In this document: positions 1 through 6,148 of the stretch, one piece after another
How the letters are laid out: the number at the start of each line of letters is the position of its first letter
How positions within the stretch are numbered: position 1 is the first letter of the stretch
Source: Euryarchaeota archaeon UBA259
GTDB taxonomy: Archaea; Thermoplasmatota; Poseidoniia; Poseidoniales; Poseidoniaceae
Direction: 5' to 3'
NCBI GenBank assembly: GCA_002506275.1
Contig: DAXG01000003.1
Coordinates: forward strand, 1 to 10,735
DNA length: 10,735 nt
Notes under the pieces: model-generated
Told to the model about the DNA's origin: nothing
What the model saw: only the letters and a program-made list of their open reading frames with translations
The model's database searches: none
Made by a program: the position numbers and the translations under genes

Positions 1-905
1 ATTGCGCTTGATGTGTCGATGGTCTTACCGGCTTGAGTGTCGGTAATGGTAATGTCGACTTTACAAGGTTCGGATCCATCGCAAAGCTGTGTGTTTTGCT
101 CGCTGATGGTAATTCCTTCGCCAACGCCCCATTCTTGGTCGCTGGTGTCAGATCCAAAGTCAACGTAGACACATTCACGGTCGCCGCTGTCCTTGTCACA
201 AGTAATTGGTGCGCCATCGTTGATGGAGACCGAAACTGAGACTGCTGCCCAGTTAATTGCTTGTCCTTGGTTCATGGTCATACGAACGAGGCTGTCGTCA
301 GTGGCGGTGGAAGGTTGCCCTTCGATTGCTCCATCTGCAGTGAATGCAAACTCGGTTGATGCAGTATTGTTTTCATATTCCCTTTCAACTATGACCTCGA
401 GGATAGATGCATGACCTGCTCCATGCGTATCGATGGCAATGAAGGCAACCTGTGAATAGTAAGAGTGTTCAGTGATTCCTGTGTCGGTCAGGTATCCGGT
501 ACTATCGATACCCACAAAGGAGTTCCATTGGCTTATTGGAATGTATACATTTGTGAATCCGGCAGGAGAGGTTGCTGTAATATCGATTGTCCCATCCAAG
601 TTGATGTCCCATCCCAACGTCATCATATCGCCATCGATATCTACTGCAGAGTGATAGAGTTCAACATCGAACCCATGCAAGGTTTCGACTCCTGTGGTTG
701 CATTCGTAGAATTATCAGTTGCCGCATTCATCATTCCAACCGTGTTGAGTAATTCTGATAACTCAATTATTGGTGAATGATTTGTTAAGTTTGTAGCCTG
801 TCCATCCGCTTCAGGAGTGATTGTATCGTCTGTTACTCCGAAACATCCAGTCAAAAACAAAAGGCATGCGAGAGTAATCACGTTGATTGTGCGAGTTGGG
901 TTCAT
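1..905 (-). CDS. Secreted lipoprotein, C-terminus beyond the window (partial)
   Basis: An open frame runs from ATG at 905 off the left edge (301 codons visible, no stop). The N-terminus is a lipoprotein signal: positive residues (Arg5), a hydrophobic core at about 8-19, and lipobox LTGC with the lipidated Cys at 21. A low-complexity Asn/Thr/Asp linker follows. At about residues 85-110 there is an Asp-rich stretch (DIDGD, then DINLDGTID) resembling Ca2+-binding loops of PKD-like or type-3-repeat extracellular domains. The rest is beta-rich and acidic, with two Cys pairs near the end of the visible part, suggesting disulfides outside the cell. I do not recognise a specific family. It is probably anchored on the outer face of the membrane. 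It diverges from PCNA and has its own promoter. Signal and open frame are seen directly; surface location is inferred. Confidence 0.82.
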   Translation of the reverse strand, partial: MNPTRTINVITLACLLFLTGCFGVTDDTITPEADGQATNLTNHSPIIELSELLNTVGMMNAATDNSTNATTGVETLHGFDVELYHSAVDIDGDMMTLGWDINLDGTIDITATSPAGFTNVYIPISQWNSFVGIDSTGYLTDTGITEHSYYSQVAFIAIDTHGAGHASILEVIVEREYENNTASTEFAFTADGAIEGQPSTATDDSLVRMTMNQGQAINWAAVSVSVSINDGAPITCDKDSGDRECVYVDFGSDTSDQEWGVGEGITISEQNTQLCDGSEPCKVDITITDTQAGKTIDTSSA

Positions 906-906
906 A

Positions 907-924
907 CTTCGTGTTTTGACGAAG
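907..924. repeat. 6-bp stem hairpin directly upstream of the lipoprotein start
   Basis: CTTCGT, a 6-nt spacer, then ACGAAG forms a perfect inverted repeat whose edge lies 1 nt before the lipoprotein ATG (905). It sits between the candidate TATA element and the start, so it could be an operator or a structure at the 5' end of the message. The repeat is seen directly; any role is a guess. Confidence 0.4.
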
Positions 925-933
925 ATAACATAA
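924..933 (-). promoter_or_regulatory. Candidate TATA element of the lipoprotein gene
   Basis: On the minus strand an AT-rich element (TTATGTTATC) is centred about 23 nt upstream of the ATG at 905. That is the spacing expected for an archaeal leaderless transcript, and no Shine-Dalgarno sequence precedes the ATG. Position and composition are the only evidence. Confidence 0.3.
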
Positions 934-995
934 GGTTACCTCTACTACATGCGCGGTAAATGAGGTTTTTAGAAAATACCGCGGCGGACGGGGTG

Positions 996-1003
996 CTTTT
1001 TAC
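996..1003 (+). promoter_or_regulatory. Candidate TATA element of the PCNA gene
   Basis: A CTTTTTAC stretch stands out in a GC-rich neighbourhood. Initiation about 25 nt downstream would give a leader of roughly 40 nt containing the ribosome binding site GGAGAGG (1051-1057). This is a pattern match only. Confidence 0.3.
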
Positions 1004-1067
1004 GCATCCGAGATGTTAAGTTCATAAGCCGTCGAAGAAGCAGACTAATTGGAGAGGGGTGTATCTC

Positions 1068-1808
1068 ATGTTGAACGTCACGGCCCGACAGGACTTGATG
1101 AGCAAAATTATCGAAACGCTGAATGTAGTAGTAGAAGATGCAAGGTTTGATTTTGGCGAAAATGGATTACAAGTCCGTGTCGTCGACCCATCACACGTTG
1201 CCATGATCCAAATGGACATCGACGCTGCTGCCTTTGACACTTGGGAACTTGATTCGACAAGCCTAGGTCTCGAGATTCGAAAAATCAAGGAATTGGTCAG
1301 TTTGGGAGGTCCTACCGACCTCATCGAAATGGCGTACGGTGACGAGACCGGTGTCCTTACCGTAAACCTCGGCAAGATTGACCGTAACATTCGTCCATTG
1401 GACAACTCAACCATGACGCCTCCTACGCTACCTGCGCTGGAATTGCCGTGCAAAGTGACCATATCAGGTGCTGATTTCACACAAGCATTGCGAGCTGCTC
1501 GTCAAGTTGGAGACCTCGTCAATTTCAGTATCGATGAAAATTCTTTCACCGTCCATGTCCAAGGCTCAACCGATTCAGTAACCGTTGCTTTCGACAAAGA
1601 GGAATTGCAACACATTGAATGCGATGCTCCTGCACGAAGCCAATATTCCCTCACTTATCTGGTTCCATTGTCGAAAATCTTCGGCAACATCCAATCGGTA
1701 CACATTGGCTTTGGGGAGAACTACCCGCTTTCCATGTCCTTTAGTTTCCATGATGGCGCTGCTGAGATCCAGTACTTCCTTGCGCCACGTGTTGAAAACG
1801 ACATGTGA
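1068..1808 (+). CDS. pcn: DNA polymerase sliding clamp, archaeal PCNA
   Basis: A 246-aa protein, the usual length for archaeal PCNA, which forms the trimeric ring that tethers DNA polymerase, ligase, Fen1 and other repair factors to DNA. Diagnostic stretches are the N-terminal half with the DFGENGLQVRVVDPSHVA-like core (about 28-45), the PPTLPALELPCKV interdomain connector region near residues 121-133, and the C-terminal YFLAPRVEND tail, which matches the family ending YYLAPR. ATG at 1068 is chosen because GGAGAGG at 1051-1057 lies 10 nt upstream. A GTG at 1059 is in frame but lies only 1 nt after that site. Nine of ten arginine codons are CGN. The gene is monocistronic here and converges on TFS. 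The family call is firm. Confidence 0.96.
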   Translation: MLNVTARQDLMSKIIETLNVVVEDARFDFGENGLQVRVVDPSHVAMIQMDIDAAAFDTWELDSTSLGLEIRKIKELVSLGGPTDLIEMAYGDETGVLTVNLGKIDRNIRPLDNSTMTPPTLPALELPCKVTISGADFTQALRAARQVGDLVNFSIDENSFTVHVQGSTDSVTVAFDKEELQHIECDAPARSQYSLTYLVPLSKIFGNIQSVHIGFGENYPLSMSFSFHDGAAEIQYFLAPRVENDM

Positions 1809-1810
1809 TG

Positions 1811-1824
1811 CCAACTCAAGTTGG
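1811..1824. repeat. Short inverted repeat after the PCNA stop
   Basis: CCAACT, a 2-nt loop CA, then AGTTGG begins 2 nt after the PCNA stop codon. It could form a small hairpin at the 3' end of the PCNA message, in the 67-nt gap between the convergent PCNA and TFS genes. No strong oligo-T tract follows, so I do not call it a terminator. Confidence 0.3.
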
Positions 1825-1875
1825 TTCAACAACGACGGTTGCTCATTTGAGCTTTGTATGAATTGGCCGAAAGGC

Positions 1876-2229
1876 TCAGTATTCTCGCCAGCCGTGACCG
1901 CAACTCTTACACGTCAACATTCGAGTTTCGGGTTCATCTGACGAACGTGTTTGCTCAAGGTAAGAGAATACTTCAATGTCATCGCATTTTGGACACATGT
2001 AGGTTCCAGTCGTGAGGACACCGTGGCGTTTGTCAGAATCCTTGATGACTTCATAGACTCGTTCTCTTGATTTTGTTTCTGATCGAGCCTTCGAAAGGTC
2101 AACATCCTTTCCATCCGTACCTTTTATCACGACATTTGCAGGTCCATTATACCCGCATTTGTAGTTCGTGCACGAGATGTCACCGCTTGGGTTAGGGAAG
2201 GATAAGGTTCCACATTGGGGGCAAAACAT
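1876..2229 (-). CDS. tfs: Transcription factor S (TFIIS/RPB9-like transcript cleavage factor)
   Basis: A 117-aa, two-zinc-ribbon protein that enters the RNA polymerase secondary channel and stimulates cleavage of the transcript in backtracked complexes. The N-terminal ribbon is CPQC followed by CTNYKC. The C-terminal ribbon is CPKC followed by CKSCGHGW. Between them sits RSSDEPET, the counterpart of the family RSADEP loop whose Asp-Glu pair is catalytic. The start at ATG 2229 gives the typical MFCPQCG opening. An in-frame TTG at 2247 would add six residues and is less likely. No Shine-Dalgarno sequence is evident, and an AT-rich patch near 2249-2256 at about -25 suggests a leaderless transcript. 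It converges on PCNA and diverges from nop5. Confidence 0.95.
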   Translation of the reverse strand: MFCPQCGTLSFPNPSGDISCTNYKCGYNGPANVVIKGTDGKDVDLSKARSETKSRERVYEVIKDSDKRHGVLTTGTYMCPKCDDIEVFSYLEQTRSSDEPETRMLTCKSCGHGWREY

Positions 2230-2352
2230 AGCAAGAGGGTATGCCAAGGAATACTTAGGTTTGTCGGAACTTCAATCTCCACCTCACCATGTTGTTCAGC
2301 CCAAAGTCTGGGTCACAGCGAACAAAACATTTGCAGAGGGAAGGGTGAATAG

Positions 2353-3387
2353 ATGGTGCCCAATCGGAGAATCATGTGGCTTTGGTATGACTGGCGTGCA
2401 GCAGCGATTGCGGATGACCACGGCTCCATTTTGGACGATGAGCAATGGGATGGTTTTCACGACCAGAGAACCATCGTTGATCGACTTGAATGCATAGCAG
2501 CTGGTGGCCTTACGCCTGAAGCAATGCTTCTCCTCGAACGGTTCCCTGAAGCGAAACCTCGTGTCCATGGCGAACCGGACCTTCCTGATGCAGACTGGCC
2601 CCTTCCAGATGAAGAGGCGCAGGCAGCAGCCGACCAAGCAGCCATAGCAATGGCGACGATGGGTGTTGCACAAGCCGCAGGCGATCCTGACCGACGGCTT
2701 GAGCACTTGATGCGAGCAAGCGATGAGATGCGCAGCACCTTCATCACCATGGAAGCCCGTCTTGTCGAATGGGTTGGTCTCTTTTTACCAGAGGCTCGCT
2801 TTGGTCAAGACCGCTCTTCACTTGGAAAAACAGTGTCTCAAGCCGAATCGTTGGAACATTTGTCCAAGACTCTTGACGTATCACTCCCACCGGTTGGACC
2901 CGACAAACCTGAATGGAAGGCGCTCAAAGAATGGGGCCTTGGCGTCTCAGTTTTCCGTGGTCAACTCGATCGATTAGAAAACGCCATTCGTCATCTGTCC
3001 GAACAACATCTCCCGTCGCTATCAGCGTTGCTTGGGCCTCTGCTCGCTGCACGGTTGTGCGTTGAAGCCCACGGCCGAATGCGTCTTGCACGCTTACCGG
3101 CCGGAACCGTACAAGTCCTCGGTGCAGAAAAAGCCTTTTTCAACCATTTGAAAACTGGAGCACCGCCTCCAAAACACGGCCACATCTTCATGCATCCATG
3201 GATTTCTCGCTCTCCCCGATGGGTCCGCGGAAAAATTTCACGAACTGTAGCAGCCAAAGCGAGCATTGCTGCTAAGATTGATGCCTTTGAAGGCGAGCCT
3301 TGGGGCGAAGAAGAAATGAGAGCACTTGAACAAAAAGTCGAGGATATTCGTGAAGCGTATCCATCTCCACCATCACGCCGAGGTTGA
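2353..3387 (+). CDS. nop5: C/D-box RNP core protein Nop5 (Nop56/58 homologue)
   Basis: A 344-aa protein. The C-terminal Nop domain is clear: a helical lead-in with LPSLSALLGPLLAARL near 216-231, then LPAGTVQVLGAEKAFF (GAEK at 257-260), HLKTG, PPKHGHIFMHP and RGKISRTVAAKASIAAKIDAF. This domain binds L7Ae on the kink-turn of C/D guide RNAs. The preceding helices (about 85-200) correspond to the coiled-coil that dimerises the protein. The first 80 residues, where relatives carry the fibrillarin-binding domain, are divergent. The protein ends soon after the Nop domain, without the Lys-rich tail many homologues have. Ribosome binding site AGGGTGA ends 4 nt before ATG 2353; an alternative in-frame ATG is at 2374. 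The next gene, fibrillarin, starts 9 nt after the stop. Together they form the 2'-O-methylation machinery for rRNA and tRNA. Confidence 0.9.
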   Translation: MVPNRRIMWLWYDWRAAAIADDHGSILDDEQWDGFHDQRTIVDRLECIAAGGLTPEAMLLLERFPEAKPRVHGEPDLPDADWPLPDEEAQAAADQAAIAMATMGVAQAAGDPDRRLEHLMRASDEMRSTFITMEARLVEWVGLFLPEARFGQDRSSLGKTVSQAESLEHLSKTLDVSLPPVGPDKPEWKALKEWGLGVSVFRGQLDRLENAIRHLSEQHLPSLSALLGPLLAARLCVEAHGRMRLARLPAGTVQVLGAEKAFFNHLKTGAPPPKHGHIFMHPWISRSPRWVRGKISRTVAAKASIAAKIDAFEGEPWGEEEMRALEQKVEDIREAYPSPPSRRG

Positions 3388-3396
3388 GGTGTTTTC

Positions 3397-4113
3397 ATGG
3401 GACGATACAACAACCGCCGCAAGACCATGCTCTCATGGGCCGTCATGAAAGACGGACGAGCCCTTTGGACGACGAATGCAGTCCCGAGGCGGGCTGTTTA
3501 CGGCGAGTCATTACGCTCTTTTTCAGGTACGGAGTTCCGCCGTTGGGACCCTTCACGTTCGAAACTAGGTGCTGCCATTATGCGCACTCGCCGCGACCCT
3601 TCTTGGTTGCTGCCCGAAGAAGGTACAGACGTCCTCTACCTTGGTGCTGGACACGGTACTTCAATCAGCCATTTGCATGACCACCTCTGCGGCCAGCACA
3701 ACGATTTGAAAGGTCGATTGGTCGCTGTTGACCTTGCCCCACGATGTTTGAGAGAACTGACGCACATGGCCAAAAGCAGACCTGGATTGGTACCTGTACT
3801 CGGAGATGCCAGAAAGCACGCTGCATGGGGTGTCCTACTTCCACGTAAGGTCGATTGGTTGTTCCAAGATGTTGCCCAAGCAGGCCAAGTTGACATTTTC
3901 ATCGCTGCTTGCCGACGGTTCCTCAACCGTGACGGTACTGGTCTTCTTTCACTGAAAGCAGCGAGTGAGCGGTGGACCGGTGACGGTGAAGCGGCCCTGT
4001 TTGACGCCGTCGAACATCAATTGGGAATCTCTGGATTTGAAGTCGAAGAACGAATTGAGTTGACCGGGTACGAGGATAACCACGTACTTTTTGCCGTCCG
4101 CAAGATGGAGTGA
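3397..4113 (+). CDS. flpA: Fibrillarin-like rRNA/tRNA 2'-O-methyltransferase
   Basis: A 238-aa class I methyltransferase that works with Nop5, L7Ae and a C/D guide RNA to methylate ribose 2'-OH groups. Visible motifs are the SAM-binding loop VLYLGAGHGT (79-88; the family usually has GAASGT), the acidic VAVD after beta-2 (109-112), GDAR (136-139), FQDVAQ (156-161, the fibrillarin signature YQDVAQ), and Lys187 in LLSLKAASE. K187 with the Asp residues of these motifs makes up the catalytic/SAM set. The C-terminus NHVLFAVRK matches the family ending. The start is supported by GAGGTG (3386-3391), 5 nt before ATG, which overlaps the nop5 stop codon. Same operon as nop5; mutM follows after 4 nt. Confidence 0.95.
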   Translation: MGRYNNRRKTMLSWAVMKDGRALWTTNAVPRRAVYGESLRSFSGTEFRRWDPSRSKLGAAIMRTRRDPSWLLPEEGTDVLYLGAGHGTSISHLHDHLCGQHNDLKGRLVAVDLAPRCLRELTHMAKSRPGLVPVLGDARKHAAWGVLLPRKVDWLFQDVAQAGQVDIFIAACRRFLNRDGTGLLSLKAASERWTGDGEAALFDAVEHQLGISGFEVEERIELTGYEDNHVLFAVRKME

Positions 4114-4117
4114 TTTG

Positions 4118-5023
4118 ATGCCAGAGTTGCCCGAGGTTGAGACGGTTCGAACTGGTCTTGAGCAAGCTTGGGTAGGACGAGTAATGACCGAAGTCATTCT
4201 CCGACGAGACGGATTGCGTTTTCCATTTCCTCAATCCATGGTTCAGCAGTTAACCGGCAAGAAGATTGAGGCTGTACGTCGACGAGCAAAGTATCTTCTT
4301 ATCGATACAAACGACGGTCTTGTTTTCCTCTCTCATCTGGGCATGTCTGGCCGCTATACCCTCATTACACCGGCTGAAGTTCCACGGTATTCACAAGTCC
4401 AAAGCAGTCCAAACCATTCGAAGTTTGGCGAATTGACCGGTTACGGCGGCCGTCATGACCATATGGAATTCCGTTTCGATGATGGCTCTGTAGCCGTTTA
4501 CACCGACCCCCGACGGTTTGGAATCGCTGATGTCTTTCCTCGGGCTGAAGAACAGATTCAACCGCTGCTCGAACACCTCGGCCCTGAACCGCTTGAACAT
4601 TGGAGCGCTGAAGATGCCGCTCGCCGCTGTCAGGGCAAGCGTTCTCCAATCAAGACCACATTGCTCGACCAACGATTCGTCGTTGGAGTCGGTAATATCT
4701 ATGCTTGCGAAGCACTTCATCGCTCTAATATTTCACCCACTCTTCCCACAAACAAACTTGTTCGCAAAGACGGCCGTCCAACCAAAGCTCTGGTTCGACT
4801 GGTTGAGCAGGTCAAAGAAGTTCTCAAAGCAGCCATTGAAGTTGGCGGTTCAACGCTCAACGATTTCGCAGCAGTCGACGGAACGCTTGGATACTTCGGA
4901 CATCATTTTCAAGTCTACGACCGTGAGGACGGGCCTTGCCTCAAAGAAGGTTGCAACGGCACGGTAGAACGAATTGTACAAAGCAACCGCTCGACGTTCT
5001 TATGTCCTCGCTGCCAGAAGTAA
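4118..5023 (+). CDS. mutM: Formamidopyrimidine-DNA glycosylase (Fpg/MutM)
   Basis: A 301-aa base-excision-repair enzyme that removes 8-oxoguanine and formamidopyrimidine lesions and nicks the abasic site. The start at 4118 gives the required MPELPEVE N-terminus, with Pro2 as nucleophile and Glu3 catalytic. Other expected residues are present: Lys58 (AKYLL), LGMSGR with Met75, HDHMEF, DPRRFG, Asn193 in VGVGNIYACEAL (helix-two-turn-helix), and a C-terminal zinc finger with Cys274, Cys279, Cys296, Cys299 and Arg291 in RSTF. The first finger pair is C-x4-C rather than the usual C-x2-C. An extra stretch of about 20 residues (90-110) makes it longer than the common length of about 270. The family is mainly bacterial, so acquisition by an ancestor is likely. 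It starts 4 nt after flpA, with GGAGTGAT (4106-4113) as binding site, and its stop abuts the stop of the opposite gene. Confidence 0.95.
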   Translation: MPELPEVETVRTGLEQAWVGRVMTEVILRRDGLRFPFPQSMVQQLTGKKIEAVRRRAKYLLIDTNDGLVFLSHLGMSGRYTLITPAEVPRYSQVQSSPNHSKFGELTGYGGRHDHMEFRFDDGSVAVYTDPRRFGIADVFPRAEEQIQPLLEHLGPEPLEHWSAEDAARRCQGKRSPIKTTLLDQRFVVGVGNIYACEALHRSNISPTLPTNKLVRKDGRPTKALVRLVEQVKEVLKAAIEVGGSTLNDFAAVDGTLGYFGHHFQVYDREDGPCLKEGCNGTVERIVQSNRSTFLCPRCQK

Positions 5024-5650
5024 TCAGACCAAACTGTAGACGACGCTGCCAGCGAAAAACCACAGAGCAACCGCAGTGAATTTGTAGACGTATTCTCCCT
5101 TCTTACGCAAATACTCCAGTGCAGGTGTGCCGGTAAGAACCATCGCAACAATCAGGTACCATACTGTGTCGATGGTCATACCAAGCATACCGATTGCTAG
5201 TTTGGTACTGAACCCCATTCCAGGCTTGAGTACTTGCGCCAATATGGCAACGAGAAACAGGGCTATTTTCGGATTGAAGAAGGCGATAGCAAAACCCTCA
5301 GCAAACCCTTGGCGTTGATGTTGTACAGAAGTTGCTTCGACTTCTTGCAAGGCATCAACTTCCGCAGTCCACATTTTGATCCCGTACCAAATCAACAGAA
5401 AAACACCAATGATTTGCAATGCAAAGAATACGTCTGGAGAGTTTTCCAACAGCAGGATCAGACCAAAAACAGCGCTACCAGCATAGATTCCGAAACCGAT
5501 GCCATGACCAATCGCACATGCGACACCTTGCCTTCTACCGCCGATGAGGGTGTTACGTAAGACAACAATGAGGCTCGGGCCGGGTGATGTAGCGCCTAAA
5601 ACAAAAAAGACTCCAGCGGCTAGAATCGCTTCCCATGCCAATGGCTCCAT
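5024..5650 (-). CDS. LysE/RhtB-family amino-acid exporter
   Basis: A 208-aa hydrophobic membrane protein with about six transmembrane segments. Family markers are the GATSPGPSLIVVLRNTL motif near residues 19-35 (LysE/RhtB proteins have a conserved PGP here), the following GGRRQG and GHGIGFG, and FFNPKIALFLVA in the middle (conserved NPK). Members export amino acids such as lysine, threonine or homoserine lactones; the substrate here cannot be read from sequence. ATG 5650 is chosen because it opens the first membrane helix directly; an upstream in-frame TTG at 5689 would add 13 polar residues. No normally spaced Shine-Dalgarno site precedes ATG 5650. Its stop (TGA, 5026-5024) is immediately adjacent to the mutM stop. 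Confidence 0.9.
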   Translation of the reverse strand: MEPLAWEAILAAGVFFVLGATSPGPSLIVVLRNTLIGGRRQGVACAIGHGIGFGIYAGSAVFGLILLLENSPDVFFALQIIGVFLLIWYGIKMWTAEVDALQEVEATSVQHQRQGFAEGFAIAFFNPKIALFLVAILAQVLKPGMGFSTKLAIGMLGMTIDTVWYLIVAMVLTGTPALEYLRKKGEYVYKFTAVALWFFAGSVVYSLV

Positions 5651-5680
5651 AGTGGGTCGTAATCGCTCGCCATCATCAAC

Positions 5681-5696
5681 GCTTCTCAAGAGAAGC
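5681..5696. repeat. 7-bp stem hairpin in the LysE leader
   Basis: GCTTCTC, loop AA, GAGAAGC: a compact perfect stem lying 31 nt upstream of the LysE start, next to the longer inverted repeat at 5699-5743. Its form resembles the hairpin after PCNA (1811-1824). It may be a terminator or a leader structure; the sequence does not decide. Confidence 0.4.
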
Positions 5697-5698
5697 CA

Positions 5699-5743
5699 TC
5701 ACCTCTCTGCTTTGAGGTTGACATGCGGAGAGCAGAGAGGTGA
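5699..5743. repeat. 13-bp perfect inverted repeat between LysE and the small upstream gene
   Basis: TCACCTCTCTGCT (5699-5711) is exactly complementary to AGCAGAGAGGTGA (5731-5743), with a 19-nt loop. It fills the short gap between two minus-strand genes. On the minus strand the LysE-proximal arm reads AGAGAGGTGA, a near-perfect Shine-Dalgarno sequence that would be buried in the stem. It could be a terminator for the upstream genes, a protein-binding site, or an attenuator-like leader for the exporter. The structure is direct evidence; its role is inference. Confidence 0.65.
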
Positions 5744-5755
5744 GGCGTGAGGAAT

Positions 5756-6148
5756 TCAAAGTCCGTAGAACATGATTGTGGATGGGCGGCCAGCGGAAAG
5801 GCGCTCTTCAGTTTCTCTGGAGACTTTGAGAAAATCTCGGTTGAGCCGTTGCTGCTTCATTACCAGAGCAAATGCCGTTCGTAGGGTGGTCATGGTCGAA
5901 GGTTTGGTGTTGGCTAAGGTTGCGTCTTCCATGTTGTAAAAATCATCATACTCCCTCTTTAAGGTTCGCATTCTTGCATCATACATTATCATCGCACCGA
6001 TTTCCGGTAATTCTCCAGTATTTTTCCAATTGAGGGAAGTTGCTTTCCGAAGAACAACCGTTTGAGGGACTGAATCATGAACTGATTTTCCTTCTTCCGT
6101 CTTTTTTCTTCGTTTTTTCGGGAAGTGGAGAATGATGCGTACCGACAT
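5756..6148 (-). CDS. Small protein of unknown function overlapping the phosphatase gene
   Basis: A 130-aa frame from ATG 6148. I do not recognise it. The first 25 residues are basic (KKRRKK) and the rest is helical and charged, with a plausible folded core from about SLNWKNTGELPEIG to the C-terminus FYGL. Codon choice (CGA, GAA, ACC, CTC) resembles the neighbouring core genes. The start is uncertain: the frame stays open upstream to a GTG at 6364, and a shorter version from ATG 5992 would give 78 aa. With ATG 6148 it overlaps the phosphatase 3' end by 74 nt in another frame. A 6-bp palindrome (6149-6163) abuts this ATG and no Shine-Dalgarno site is visible. It is probably co-transcribed with the phosphatase and is followed by the 13-bp inverted repeat. 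Confidence 0.6.
   Translation of the reverse strand: MSVRIILHFPKKRRKKTEEGKSVHDSVPQTVVLRKATSLNWKNTGELPEIGAMIMYDARMRTLKREYDDFYNMEDATLANTKPSTMTTLRTAFALVMKQQRLNRDFLKVSRETEERLSAGRPSTIMFYGL

Noticed and set aside
1022..1480. Minus-strand frame of 152 codons opposite PCNA
   Set aside because: A shadow of the PCNA gene; Ser-rich composition and no initiation signals.
1809..1875. Intrinsic terminator between PCNA and TFS
   Set aside because: A short hairpin is present but no clear oligo-T tract on either strand, so only the repeat is reported.
4365..4720. Minus-strand frames opposite mutM
   Set aside because: Antisense to all catalytic residues of a well-conserved enzyme.
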